Shown: positions 38,274 to 47,906 of the stretch, one piece after another
How positions within the stretch are numbered: position 1 is the first letter of the stretch
How the letters are laid out: each line of letters opens with the position of its first letter
Source of the DNA: an uncultured Gammaproteobacteria bacterium
GTDB taxonomy: Bacteria > Pseudomonadota > Gammaproteobacteria > GCA-001735895
Direction of reading: 5' to 3'
Length of the DNA stretch: 64,000 nucleotides
Assembly: GCA_947259485.1 (NCBI GenBank)
Contig: CAMYLU010000006.1
Location: 159,984 to 223,983 of the forward strand
The notes under the pieces: generated by a model
Told to the model about the DNA's origin: nothing
The model's input: only the letters and a program-made list of their open reading frames with translations
The model's database searches: none
Position numbers and translations under genes: made by a program

Positions 38274-39119
38274 GTGACGCTGTCGATTACCGTCCTGGTT
38301 TTGCTGGCGGCGCTCCTGCACGCCAGCTGGAACGCGATGGTGAAATCGGGCGGAACCCCGGAATTCAGTATCGCCTCCTACCGCCTCGTCAGCGCGATAT
38401 GCTGCCTGCCGCTGCTGTTACTGGTGCCGCTGCCGCTGGTCGAAAGCTGGCCGATGCTACTGGCATCTGTCATCATCCACACGCTTTACTATTTCACGTT
38501 GTCGCATTCATACCGCAGTGGAGATCTGTCGCAGGTCTACCCGTTGTTTCGCGGCCTGGCTCCGGTGCTCGTGTTGCTCGGGGCGGCGCTGCTCGCGGGT
38601 GAGCTGTTGCCACCTGGCGCAATGCTTGGTATCGGACTGGTCAGTGTCGGCTTGATCAGTATCACCTTTTCCGGCGGCGCACTCGGCAGGATTCCGCCGC
38701 TGGCGCTGCGCTGGGGACTGGCGACATCGGTGCTGATTGCGGCCTACACGGTCGCCGACGGCATGGGCGTGCGAGCGGCAGGCAACCCGTTTAGTTATAT
38801 CCTGTGGCTGTTCGTGTTTGAACCGGTGCCGATTGGATTGTGGCTGCTGCTGCGGGAGCGGGCCGAATGGTTTGGATACATGCGGGCCAAACCGGGTAAA
38901 ATTGTAGCCGGCGCCCTCGCGGCGGCAACCGCCTACGCGATGGTAATTTACGCAATGAGCGTCGCACCGATGGCGATGGTTTCGTCGTTGCGTGAAACCA
39001 GTGTAATATTTGCCGCCTTGATCGGCACCCTGATGTTTCGCGAACCGTTCGGACGCCAGCGCATTATCGCCGCCATCCTGGTATGCCTCGGGGTGGTGTT
39101 GATCAAGGTCCTCAGCTAA
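38274..39119 (+). CDS. EamA/DMT-superfamily permease
   Basis: This 281-residue protein has ten predicted transmembrane helices and two EamA repeats (LHASWNAMVKSG at the start, ETSVIFAALIGTLMFREPFG in the second repeat). The GTG start at 38274 is weakly supported. It is encoded between an importer and two catabolic enzymes in the same direction, so it may export a by-product of the same pathway (inference). Confidence 0.87.
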   Translation: MTLSITVLVLLAALLHASWNAMVKSGGTPEFSIASYRLVSAICCLPLLLLVPLPLVESWPMLLASVIIHTLYYFTLSHSYRSGDLSQVYPLFRGLAPVLVLLGAALLAGELLPPGAMLGIGLVSVGLISITFSGGALGRIPPLALRWGLATSVLIAAYTVADGMGVRAAGNPFSYILWLFVFEPVPIGLWLLLRERAEWFGYMRAKPGKIVAGALAAATAYAMVIYAMSVAPMAMVSSLRETSVIFAALIGTLMFREPFGRQRIIAAILVCLGVVLIKVLS

Positions 39120-39134
39120 CAGGAGTTATTCGTA

Positions 39135-40148
39135 ATGTCATTGACCGAAAATTTTCCGAGCGTGGATTTGAGCCATAAGCCGACCCCGCTCGAACTGTTG
39201 AACAATGTCAGCGCCGAGTTTGACACCAATGTCTGGATCAAGCGCGACGATTGCACCGGTCTCGCATTCGGCGGTAACAAGAGTCGCCAGCTTGAATTCT
39301 ACATCGGCCAGGCGCTGCAACAGGGTGCCGATACCCTGCTGACAACCGGCGCGGTGCAGTCCAACCATGTGCGCATGACGGTCGCAGCCGCGCGCAAGAT
39401 GGGTCTCGAAGTGGAAGTCCAGCTCGAGCATCGGGTCGAGCGTGAGCAACCCGAGTATCACCAGTCCGGCAATCCTTACCTGGTCAAGTTGATGGGCGCA
39501 AAGATCCACTACTACCCGGTAGGTGAAGACGAAGCCGGTGCGGACCAGGCGCTCGAGGATCGCGCCGCGGAGATTGCTCGGGAAGGCGGTAAGGCCTACG
39601 TCATTCCGCTGTCAAATGCGCACACGCCCTACGGAGCACTCGGCTATGTTGATGGCGCCGAGGAGCTGATAGGGCAATTGAACGAGATGCAAATTGAACC
39701 GACCCGCTTCATAGTGCCGACAGGGTCCGCGTCCACCCATTGCGGATTCCTCTATGGAGTCAGGGCCTGTGGCAACCATGCGCCGGTGCATGGCGTCTGC
39801 GTGCGCCGCGATGCCGAGAGCCAGAAACAACGCGTCAGCACCAAGTTGAAAGCCGTAACCGAGGTAATTGGCCTGGAAATCGATATTCCTGACAACGATA
39901 TTATCTGCGATGACAGTATGCTGGCACCGGGTTACGGGCTTCCCGGCGCGGCAACGGTCGAGGCGATCAAGTACCTGGCCCGCAAGGAAGGTATCCTGCT
40001 CGATCCAACTTACTCGGGCAAGGCATTCGCGGTGTTGCTGGAGATGTTGAAACGGGGCGAGTTTAAGCCGGATGAACAGTTGGTATTTTTACATACCGGT
40101 GGTGCGGCATCGTTGTTCGCTTACCCGGAACTGGTTGAAAACGCATAA
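39135..40148 (+). CDS. PLP-dependent D-cysteine desulfhydrase/ACC deaminase family enzyme
   Basis: This 337-residue fold-type II PLP protein has the cofactor lysine in GGNKSRQLEF (about residue 50) and the Ser-Asn loop AVQSNHVRMT. Family members include D-cysteine desulfhydrase, L-cysteate sulfo-lyase and ACC deaminase. The loop before GALGYV reads SNAHTPY instead of the more usual GGSN-type sequence, so the substrate may differ. AGGAG precedes the ATG and the gene follows the EamA gene by 15 bases. Beta-elimination or deamination of an imported amino acid is the likely activity. Confidence 0.87.
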   Translation: MSLTENFPSVDLSHKPTPLELLNNVSAEFDTNVWIKRDDCTGLAFGGNKSRQLEFYIGQALQQGADTLLTTGAVQSNHVRMTVAAARKMGLEVEVQLEHRVEREQPEYHQSGNPYLVKLMGAKIHYYPVGEDEAGADQALEDRAAEIAREGGKAYVIPLSNAHTPYGALGYVDGAEELIGQLNEMQIEPTRFIVPTGSASTHCGFLYGVRACGNHAPVHGVCVRRDAESQKQRVSTKLKAVTEVIGLEIDIPDNDIICDDSMLAPGYGLPGAATVEAIKYLARKEGILLDPTYSGKAFAVLLEMLKRGEFKPDEQLVFLHTGGAASLFAYPELVENA

Positions 40149-40235
40149 TGACGACCAATTTTCGATGGACGCGCTATCAGCGGATATCTACAATCTAGCG
40201 TCTTTGTTATTGACCGAACCTGAGGAGAAGCCTCG

Positions 40236-41207
40236 ATGTCCAAACCTAAAATTATTGTTACCCGACGTTGGCACCCGGAAGTCGAGGCGGTGCTGGTGGA
40301 ACGTTTTGACACCCAGCTTAATGAAGACGATCACCCGATGTCGGTGAACGAGTTGCAGGACGCACTGCGTAATGCCGACGCGGTATTACCGACCGTGTGT
40401 GACAAGGTCACTGCCGAAGTACTCGGTGCCGACAATATTCGCGCCAAAATTCTTGGCAGCAATGGTGTTGGGTTTAATCATATCGACCTGGAGGCTGCCA
40501 AAGCAGCGGGTCTGACCGTGACCAACACTCCGGAAGTGCTCACCGACTGCACCGCGGACCTGGCCATGACCCTCATGCTGGCAGTCGCGAGACGGGCAGG
40601 GGAAGGCGAACGCCACCTGCGTAACGGCGAATGGACCGGCTGGCGCCCGACCCACATGATGGGCACCAGCGTTACCGGCAAGATCCTGGGTCTGATCGGC
40701 ATGGGACGCATTGCGCGTGCCGTTGCCGCACGTGCTGCGCACGGTTTCAATATGAAAATCATATTTCATGATCCGTTTCCGCCGCGTGCCGAAGACATCG
40801 AAGGTTTGAATGCAAGTTCGTGTGCTTCGCCCGAAGAAGTGTTTAACCAGGCCGATTTTGTGTCGCTGCATTGCCCCGGTGGCAAGGAAACCTATCACCT
40901 GATCGGCACTGAGGCCTTCAAGGCGATGCAGCCGGGTGCGTTCCTGATCAACACCGCGCGCGGTGATGTGGTTGACGAAAGCGCCCTGATTAGCGCGTTG
41001 GAAAATGGTGAAATCGCAGGTGCGGGTCTTGATGTATTCGAAAAGGAGCCGAATGTTACTGCCGGATTGCTGAAACTGGAGAATGTCGTGCTGTTACCGC
41101 ATCTCGGCAGTGCAACCCGGGAAACCCGCAAGGCGATGGGGATGCGCGTGGTCGAAAATATCGAGGCCTTCTTTAACGGCGATACACCGCGTGACAAGCT
41201 GGTTTAA
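40236..41207 (+). CDS. D-2-hydroxyacid dehydrogenase (glyoxylate/hydroxypyruvate reductase type)
   Basis: This 323-residue NAD(P)-dependent enzyme has Rossmann motif GLIGMGRIARAVA (about 151-163), Arg in INTARGDVVDE, Glu in LDVFEKEP and His in LLPHLGSAT, the full catalytic set. It reduces 2-oxoacids such as glyoxylate or hydroxypyruvate, or runs in reverse. GGAG is 8-10 bases upstream. Following a PLP lyase/deaminase that should yield a 2-oxoacid, it may reduce or recycle that product. Confidence 0.93.
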   Translation: MSKPKIIVTRRWHPEVEAVLVERFDTQLNEDDHPMSVNELQDALRNADAVLPTVCDKVTAEVLGADNIRAKILGSNGVGFNHIDLEAAKAAGLTVTNTPEVLTDCTADLAMTLMLAVARRAGEGERHLRNGEWTGWRPTHMMGTSVTGKILGLIGMGRIARAVAARAAHGFNMKIIFHDPFPPRAEDIEGLNASSCASPEEVFNQADFVSLHCPGGKETYHLIGTEAFKAMQPGAFLINTARGDVVDESALISALENGEIAGAGLDVFEKEPNVTAGLLKLENVVLLPHLGSATRETRKAMGMRVVENIEAFFNGDTPRDKLV

Positions 41208-41250
41208 ATGGTTAGCCTACAAGTCAGGCAACCATGGTTGAGTAACGGAT

Positions 41251-41463
41251 ATGAGTTTCAATTTTATTATCGGGGTGCTGGCAATTGCTTATGGAGTGTA
41301 CAGCTTTATCCAGAGAAAGATCGCGCCTGAAAAAATCGCAAAACTGCAAGTGATGATCGAGCGCAATGGTGAGAAAATGGGTCATTCCATTCACCTGTTC
41401 GGTTACACGATATTACCCATTGTTGCCGGCCTGTTGCTGTTGTACGCCTATTTCAAGGGTTAA
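41251..41463 (+). CDS. Small two-helix membrane protein
   Basis: This 70-residue protein has hydrophobic helices at about 4-20 and 48-67 and a basic amphipathic middle (RKIAPEKIAKLQVMIERNGEKMG). It starts 44 bases after the dehydrogenase gene with a weak ribosome site. Unknown family; the even composition and helix pattern make it a credible gene. Confidence 0.65.
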   Translation: MSFNFIIGVLAIAYGVYSFIQRKIAPEKIAKLQVMIERNGEKMGHSIHLFGYTILPIVAGLLLLYAYFKG

Positions 41464-41530
41464 ATTCAGGATCCTGCCGGTGTTGAAAGTAGCCAAAACC
41501 AGCCTTCTCTAAAGCTGAAGTACATAAACG

Positions 41531-42781
41531 TTGGAAACAGATGTAATTATTATTGGCGCCGGGGCGTCCGGCCTGTCGGCGGCCAAGGAACTAGGCAGGC
41601 TGGGACTGTCATATACGGTCGTGGAAGGATCGCACCGGATCGGTGGCAGGGCATATAGCGAGGAAATCGCACCGGGCGTATGGTTCGACCTGGGCTGCAG
41701 TTACCTGCACCAGGGCGAGACCAATCCATTTGTCGCTATCGCAGATGAACTGGGGTTCGTCCTCGGCAAAGACAGGGGCGACCTGTTTGAAGATAGCAAC
41801 ATAAGGCTTCATAAAAACGGAGCGCCACTCAACTCAACCGAACGCGAAGCTTATACTGCTTACCTGGCGGAATGTGTTGCCGCTGTGACTGCTGCCGCAG
41901 ATCGGGGGGAAGACGTGGCGATCGTTGATCTGGTGGATATTGACAGCGAATTTACCGCGATCTTAATGCATAACCTGGCGGATAGTTGCACGCGCGACAT
42001 AGACGAAGTCTCGTCGGTGGAATTTGCAAATTTTATTGGGGGGTCCGACATTCCCGTGCTGAACGGCTACGGTAACCTGGTTGCGGCCTGGGGATCCGAT
42101 GTGACGGTTTCGCTCAACACCAAAGTTGCGCGTATCGACTGGAGCGGTGTCGGCGTTTCGGTGGAAACTTCCAGGGGAACATTGCGCGGGCGAGCCGTCC
42201 TGTGCACCGTTTCTACCGGGATTCTTGCCGCGGGTGAAATTGAATTTGTGCCCGCGTTGCCTGACTGGAAAATGGAAGCCGTTCTGGGTCTACCCACCGG
42301 TACCGAAAACAAGATCTGCCTTCACTTCGACCAGGATGTGTTTGGCTCCGATGGGCGAGGATTTCATAATACCTGGAATGACGAGGGCTTAGCCGGCGGA
42401 TTCGAGGCTAGCGTCATGGGGCATAATACGGCGGTCGCGTTTGTTGGCGGGCGCTTTGCAATCTGGCTCGAAAAGCAGGGCCAGCAAGCCGGCCACGATT
42501 ATGCCGTGGATCGGGTCGCCGAGGCCTTTGGCAATGACATTCGCAAACATGTCACGCGTTCAATCGTCACCGCCTGGACCACCGAACCCTGGACCCGGGG
42601 GTCCTATTCCTGCGCCCTGCCCGGGCAGGCCTACCAACGTGAAGAACTGGCCCGTGCGCTTGATGATCGGCTGTTCTTCGCCGGCGAAGCGACCACCGTC
42701 AACGATGCCGCTTGCTGCCACGGCGCTTATCGGTCGGGCATTCGCGCCGCGCAGCAAATATCCCAAATCCTTGCGAGATAG
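41531..42781 (+). CDS. FAD-dependent amine oxidase
   Basis: This 416-residue flavin monoamine oxidase-type protein has the N-terminal GAGASGLSAAKEL and RIGGRAYSEE motifs for FAD binding, and C-terminal WTRGSYSCALPGQAY and FFAGEATTVNDAACCHGAYRSG closing the site. It uses a TTG start with no convincing ribosome site, so an internal start cannot be excluded, but the FAD motif begins only six residues in. It should oxidise a primary or secondary amine to aldehyde/imine and H2O2. Confidence 0.9.
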   Translation: METDVIIIGAGASGLSAAKELGRLGLSYTVVEGSHRIGGRAYSEEIAPGVWFDLGCSYLHQGETNPFVAIADELGFVLGKDRGDLFEDSNIRLHKNGAPLNSTEREAYTAYLAECVAAVTAAADRGEDVAIVDLVDIDSEFTAILMHNLADSCTRDIDEVSSVEFANFIGGSDIPVLNGYGNLVAAWGSDVTVSLNTKVARIDWSGVGVSVETSRGTLRGRAVLCTVSTGILAAGEIEFVPALPDWKMEAVLGLPTGTENKICLHFDQDVFGSDGRGFHNTWNDEGLAGGFEASVMGHNTAVAFVGGRFAIWLEKQGQQAGHDYAVDRVAEAFGNDIRKHVTRSIVTAWTTEPWTRGSYSCALPGQAYQREELARALDDRLFFAGEATTVNDAACCHGAYRSGIRAAQQISQILAR

Positions 42782-43041
42782 CCCCTGGTAGAAATCCTTC
42801 AGAATTGGGGAGCGCATATAACATCCTGAAGTCATTGGCCAAGGGCCTGGTTCCCTGTCATGGGACACTAACGTTAGTAAAGCTGGCATGAACATGAATT
42901 ACTCAGCGCATTGGAGTAATATCCCGGGTAAAAATAAATAATAGTAATATTAATGTTTGCGGTATCGCGGACAATGTACGTTTATAAGTAAGGCGACAAT
43001 TAATTGATTATTTATAAAAGAATACGACGGAGGGCTTTAGT

Positions 43042-44001
43042 ATGAACGGGAAATCCATAGTAGCTGGCGCAGTATTGATCCTGTTTGCCTTCAGCGTTTA
43101 TGGCCATGGCTCACTGAGTATCGATTTGTCACACCCGATTCCAACGTTTGAGCCCAGTGCTGACAATCCCGCGAAGGCCGATTTGTCCAAGCCATATCTC
43201 GACTCGGTGCCGATCCCAACATTCGGCGGTCAGGCGGTTTTGAGTTTCACAAAGTTTCCTACCAGTGATGGTTATTTCAGTTTGGGAACCATTATTCTGG
43301 CGGAGCATCACGGAACGCATCTGGATACGCCAGTGCACTATTTCAACAATGCAGCCTCGCTGGAGAACGAAAACAAACCAGCCGATCAGCGCAAACACAC
43401 GCATGACTTGAATGCCGATGATCTTATCGGGCACGCGGTATTTATCGACATCTCGGGGCGAGTTGAAATGGAACTGGCGAAGAATGGAGGTGTGCCGAGC
43501 TCCGATATAACAGTCACTGATTTTTCTAATGCTTCCGCTAACGTGGTCACTGCGGACGATATCGCGGCCGTGGCGGGTAAAATTAAAAATGGTGTCTGGT
43601 TGGTGCTAAACACCGGCTGGTCAAAGTTTTATTTTTCGGGCCCCGATTTTGCAAAAGATCCATACATCAACGGATTCAATCATCCGGGCATGAACAAAGA
43701 AGCGGTGGATAAACTGATCGAAATCATGGACCGGAAAGGTGTACTCATCGGGGGGATTATAGCTGACAACATTGCGGTTGAATCAGGCCAGAGTCTGGCC
43801 GGTGATGACGATAAATGGACAAATGCCGCGTATGCCCATGTTCGCTTGCTGCAGCGCGGGGTTAAATTTGTAGAAAATGCGACCAATCTAGGTCAGCTCG
43901 CGATGGCAAAGGATCCGGGTAAATGTACCATCGTGGTGGGTGCCCCCAAACACGTTGCCGGAACCGGCGGGCCGTCGCGCGTATTGGCGCTATGTAAATG
44001 A
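43042..44001 (+). CDS. Exported cyclase-family hydrolase (kynurenine formamidase-like)
   Basis: This 319-residue protein has a signal peptide (about 1-22, ending VYG) and the metal-binding motif HHGTHLDTPVHY near residue 94, as in the PF04199 cyclase/formamidase family. GGAGGG precedes the ATG. The 260-bp upstream gap is AT-rich and plain. It hydrolyses amide or ester bonds of an unknown substrate in the periplasm. Confidence 0.9.
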   Translation: MNGKSIVAGAVLILFAFSVYGHGSLSIDLSHPIPTFEPSADNPAKADLSKPYLDSVPIPTFGGQAVLSFTKFPTSDGYFSLGTIILAEHHGTHLDTPVHYFNNAASLENENKPADQRKHTHDLNADDLIGHAVFIDISGRVEMELAKNGGVPSSDITVTDFSNASANVVTADDIAAVAGKIKNGVWLVLNTGWSKFYFSGPDFAKDPYINGFNHPGMNKEAVDKLIEIMDRKGVLIGGIIADNIAVESGQSLAGDDDKWTNAAYAHVRLLQRGVKFVENATNLGQLAMAKDPGKCTIVVGAPKHVAGTGGPSRVLALCK

Positions 44002-44005
44002 CCTG

Positions 44006-44037
44006 AAAAAAGGGCCTTGCAGCCGACAGGCCTTTTA
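44006..44037. terminator. Bidirectional terminator between convergent genes
   Basis: AAAAGGGCCT and AGGCCTTTT form an imperfect stem with a 10-base loop, with A and T runs on either side, so it can terminate both the cyclase gene and the HEAT-repeat gene whose stop it overlaps. Confidence 0.7.
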
Positions 44038-45597
44038 TTCTATCAATGAAGCCGCGAATATAGCGGCCTCGCTCACCCGTCGGTCCGGGTCGTTTTCAGC
44101 CAGTTTTGACAGCTTTTGTTTCGCCGCTTGTGCATTGAGATAACCCAGTGAAAGTGCTGACTCGAGTCGAACTTGCGCACTGGTGTCGTTTAGCATTTCG
44201 ATCAGTGCGTCGATAGAATTCGTGGCGTTTAGTCGACCCAGAACGCGAGCCGCTATCCACCGGACCTCGGCGACTTCATCGAAAAGCATCGTTTGAACTG
44301 AATCAATATGCCCGGGGTTTTCCAGTACGCCTAGCGATCGAGTGGCTACCGCTCGAATGCGAGCATCGGGATCAGTTAAGGCCGCCTTGATGATTTCACC
44401 TGCCTTAACTGTACCGGTGTAGCCGAGCCCATAGAGCGACTGCCAACGCGACTCATAAAAGCCCTGTGCAATTTTCAAGTGGGCGCTACTGGAACGGGGA
44501 ATCAGTTTAGTTTTTGACGACCGTGCATAAAGCGGTTCGCCTGATCCAGGTTTGAGCCGGATGATCGTCTTTAAATACTCGTTCAACAGTTGCAGTTTTA
44601 TGATGGTTCCTGTTGGATTGAGCAATAGCTGATCACTATCTTCAACAAACAGGTCGCTGCTCTCGATCATGGCGCGTTCAATAATCGCTGGCACTTCACC
44701 AGGACCGCCAAAATTACGCAGCACCACCAGGCCTAGAATTCGAGTCTCCGAATCTTCGCTGGATAGCGCGTCAAGGAAAAGTGATTCCGATCCCTGTGCG
44801 CGGGTATTTGCCATGGCGACGAGCGCGTACCGCTTTATCTCCTCGTCACTGCTTTGTGTATATACCTTTCGAATCGCCTCAGCCGTATCGGGATCTGCGA
44901 GCAAGGTAAGCGCCTGAAGTGAAACCAGGGCTTGCTCACGATTGCTGGATTGCGCGAGGGATTCAATCAGGACTGCCGTCGCCTCCACCGAACCCGTACG
45001 ACCCAACGAAAGTAATGCCGTGTTTTTGATCGGGGTAAATTTATCGTTAACCAGCATTTTCAGAGCTTGAACCGTAACAGCAGATCTGAAGCTACCTAAA
45101 CTCGCAACAGCCTGCACCCGTACCCGATTATCGTCGTCATGAATACCTTTAAGAGCGAGCTGCTCGGCTAATTCTGAATCGATATTTCCCAGCGCACCTG
45201 CGCATTGTGCCCTTACCACGATGTCCTTTTCTTTCTCGAGGCAAGCCTGGATTGTACCCAGTGCTGACTTTTCTCCGACCATTCCGAGAGCGCCGTAAAT
45301 TTCTTGCCTCACACGAGCATCCGTTTCGTTTTTCTCAAGCCGCGCGAGCAATGCATCCGTGGTGCCTGCCTGCTGTCGGAATCCGAGTGATTCCGCGGCG
45401 CGGCGCCTTATATTGGGATTGGGATCGTCGAGCGCCAACACGAGGACATTAAAATCGATGGAAGTGTGTTCCCAACCATTAGAGTAAGCGTATTGAGAGT
45501 AACAACCCGAAATAACCATCAAACATAGCAGTGGTTTAACGAGGGTATTGTGGATAGATCGGCCCGCGTTCGTCATGTAAGTTATCTTATATCGCAA
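44035..45597 (-). CDS. HEAT-repeat lipoprotein
   Basis: This 520-residue protein has an N-terminal hydrophobic segment and lipobox VISGC (Cys about residue 32), predicting an anchored lipoprotein. The rest is at least ten HEAT/PBS-lyase-type repeats with alternating units such as DPNPNIRRRAAESLGF, DDNRVRVQAVASLGSF and DTSAQVRLESALSLGYL. It probably scaffolds protein contacts in the envelope. An alternative start is seven codons downstream. Confidence 0.85.
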   Translation of the reverse strand: MRYKITYMTNAGRSIHNTLVKPLLCLMVISGCYSQYAYSNGWEHTSIDFNVLVLALDDPNPNIRRRAAESLGFRQQAGTTDALLARLEKNETDARVRQEIYGALGMVGEKSALGTIQACLEKEKDIVVRAQCAGALGNIDSELAEQLALKGIHDDDNRVRVQAVASLGSFRSAVTVQALKMLVNDKFTPIKNTALLSLGRTGSVEATAVLIESLAQSSNREQALVSLQALTLLADPDTAEAIRKVYTQSSDEEIKRYALVAMANTRAQGSESLFLDALSSEDSETRILGLVVLRNFGGPGEVPAIIERAMIESSDLFVEDSDQLLLNPTGTIIKLQLLNEYLKTIIRLKPGSGEPLYARSSKTKLIPRSSSAHLKIAQGFYESRWQSLYGLGYTGTVKAGEIIKAALTDPDARIRAVATRSLGVLENPGHIDSVQTMLFDEVAEVRWIAARVLGRLNATNSIDALIEMLNDTSAQVRLESALSLGYLNAQAAKQKLSKLAENDPDRRVSEAAIFAASLIE

Positions 45598-45718
45598 GAT
45601 ATTCTATTACTACAAATCGACGCTAGCCCCTTCAATTTAGAACAGTGTTGGCACGCCCCGCGAATACAACCCGGGCAGTATTACATCGAGCTTTTCCTGT
45701 TTAGACTGATCGATCAGG

Positions 45719-46918
45719 TCAGTCCGGTTCGCAGTCCTGGGCCAGGGTCTGGCAAATAAACGCTCTGGAAATACCCAGTTGATCAGCAATATCATCCATC
45801 ACCGCACGCTCAACATCGTTGGCCTTACCGTCGGCCCTGGACATCACGCATATGTCACGCATTACCTGCATTCGCTGCGTCAAACTGGCGTTCTGGTTCG
45901 CGGTTTTAATTCGATCCGGTAAGGCCCGTATAATGCGGTCTATGTTGAGATCCTTGTCGAATTCACCCTTGCCAAAAAACTTTTCAAATAACTCAATCTC
46001 ACTTTGGCAGATTCCTTCCTCGGCGTTGGCCACCGCAATAGCGCCGGAGAATAATAATCGACGCATTGCACTGGCGGTATCGGTTCGAGCCTCCAGGTAA
46101 CTCGGCTCCATCAGGCTCAACAATCTTTGCACCCCGACTTCAAGGTTCTCATGAGAACTACCGTCTGCTGTCATCAACTCTGATTGATGGAACAGGTGCA
46201 GCGCCTTTACTCTTAGCGGGCTAAACGGATGGGTCGAAAACCAGTCCTCCTTTGGAGCCCCCTGTCCGGGCTCGGCATCTTCCACCTGCATTTCATCCAC
46301 CTGTTTTAGAAATTCATCCAGGTCGAAACGAATAATCTTATCACCAAGTCCGGAAGCCAGTTTGAATAACGATCGGGCGACACCAATCATATCTCCGGCA
46401 CAGAAGGCACCGGCTCGGTCCGCCGAAACTTCTGCATTTCGAGACCATGCGAACAAGTCCAGTGCGAGGCGCGGATCCGGGCGCTGATCGCCTCGCAACA
46501 GGTAACCAATGGGAATTTCGTGATGATTGTAGACGTGATGACCGAACTCATGGCCAATCACAAACTTAAGTTCGCTGCCGTCGAATTTTTCCAGCAGGCT
46601 GGATGAAAACATCACAAACAGTTTTCCGCCTTCCGGTTTGAAACAGGCAGCGTTGTGTTGAGGGCTGGAGTATACGTAGAGCTCGTGCGGAATTTTCATT
46701 TCAAGCTTTTCGATGCACTCATCCGCCATTTTGTGCACCTCGGGTGCCATGAAACGGCTGAGACGAACCGATGTCCCGAGCAACCGTCTGCGTGTACCCA
46801 TGGGTCCATCTTCTTCTATCTTCGCGATATGTTCATTAACCCGCACCACGTCGGAATGTTTCAGCAACTCCGCAGCCATCTCCCGATCATTCTGGTACCT
46901 GATTGTTTCCCGATTCAT
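45719..46918 (-). CDS. M48-family zinc metalloprotease with TerB-like C-terminus
   Basis: This 399-residue protein has the zinc motif HEFGH (123-127) and third ligand Glu163 in NAEVSADRAG. There is no signal peptide or strong transmembrane helix, unlike HtpX, so it looks soluble. The C-terminal 140 residues (FSGAIAVANAEEG...DICVMSRADGKANDVERAVMDDIADQLGIS) resemble a TerB/DnaJ-type acidic helical domain with a metal-like DGK motif. It is a peptidase fused to a putative metal- or partner-binding domain. Confidence 0.83.
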   Translation of the reverse strand: MNRETIRYQNDREMAAELLKHSDVVRVNEHIAKIEEDGPMGTRRRLLGTSVRLSRFMAPEVHKMADECIEKLEMKIPHELYVYSSPQHNAACFKPEGGKLFVMFSSSLLEKFDGSELKFVIGHEFGHHVYNHHEIPIGYLLRGDQRPDPRLALDLFAWSRNAEVSADRAGAFCAGDMIGVARSLFKLASGLGDKIIRFDLDEFLKQVDEMQVEDAEPGQGAPKEDWFSTHPFSPLRVKALHLFHQSELMTADGSSHENLEVGVQRLLSLMEPSYLEARTDTASAMRRLLFSGAIAVANAEEGICQSEIELFEKFFGKGEFDKDLNIDRIIRALPDRIKTANQNASLTQRMQVMRDICVMSRADGKANDVERAVMDDIADQLGISRAFICQTLAQDCEPD

Positions 46919-47123
46919 TCGCTTTCATACCTGTTGAGGATCGGGTAGCCTAACATTTCAACTTCCACGGTCAACTCACCCAATTCCTGCCCCGCATCGT
47001 CCTGCCATTACTCGCAGAAACGAATTGTTCCACGCAGGCACCATTCCGGGCTGGCCTGTTGGGGATTTTAAGTTAAAATTGCAACCCCCGGTTTGGGAAC
47101 CAATTACCTGAGGAGAACCAACC

Positions 47124-47906
47124 ATGAAATTTCTTTCCATGTTAACCATTACGCTTGCCGCCTGTCTGTCGTTTTCGGGTGCGATGGCGGAAGTCCGCAG
47201 CGCGGCCGTTGCCTACAAGGACGGCAGCGACAATCTGACCGGCTACCTGTACTGGAACGATGAGGTCGAGGGCAAGCGCCCCGGCGTGCTGGTCGTTCAC
47301 GAATGGTGGGGACTCAACGACTATGCCAAGAGCCGAGCGCAACAGCTCGCCGAACTGGGTTACGTGGCCTTCGCAGTGGACATGTACGGCGGCGACAAGG
47401 TCACCAACCATCCAGCGCAGGCAGGTGAGTGGATGAAAGCGACGGTTTCGAACCTGGAAGGCTGGCGCCGCCGCGCTCAGAAAGGTCTCGAGAAGTTGAG
47501 CTCGCTGGCGATGACGGACAACAACCGCCTGGCGGCAATCGGCTACTGCTTCGGTGGTGCCACGGTGATGCAGCTCGCCTATACCGGTGCCGAGCTCGAT
47601 GCTGTGGTGAGTTTCCACGGTTCACTGCCCCTGCCGAACGGCAGTGAGGCGCGAAATTTCAAGGGGCGGGTGCTGATCGAACACGGCAATGCTGACGCCT
47701 TCGTCCCGGCCGAGCGCGTGGACGCCTTCAAGGCGGCGATGAACGATGCCGGCGTGGATCTCGTCTTCAATGGCCACGACGGCGCGCGCCACGGCTTCAC
47801 CAACCCGGACGCGGGCAGTTTCGGTATCGATAACCTCAAGTACGACGAGGCCGCCGACGTGGCTTCCTGGCGCTCAATGCTGCAGACTTTTAACTCGGTG
47901 TTTTAA
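47124..47906 (+). CDS. Exported dienelactone hydrolase-family protein
   Basis: This 260-residue alpha/beta hydrolase has a signal peptide (about 1-22, ending AMA) and a Cys142-Asp191-His223 triad (GYCFGG, NADAFV, ARHGFT), the cysteine-nucleophile version of the family. EWWGLNDYAKSRAQQLAELGYVA is the DLH signature. GAGGAG lies 8 bases upstream. The substrate is an ester or lactone, not identifiable here. Confidence 0.93.
   Translation: MKFLSMLTITLAACLSFSGAMAEVRSAAVAYKDGSDNLTGYLYWNDEVEGKRPGVLVVHEWWGLNDYAKSRAQQLAELGYVAFAVDMYGGDKVTNHPAQAGEWMKATVSNLEGWRRRAQKGLEKLSSLAMTDNNRLAAIGYCFGGATVMQLAYTGAELDAVVSFHGSLPLPNGSEARNFKGRVLIEHGNADAFVPAERVDAFKAAMNDAGVDLVFNGHDGARHGFTNPDAGSFGIDNLKYDEAADVASWRSMLQTFNSVF

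Noticed and set aside
44035..45597. Calling the HEAT protein a phycobilisome-lyase enzyme
   Set aside because: PBS-lyase-type HEAT units are only structural repeats; no pigment genes are present.
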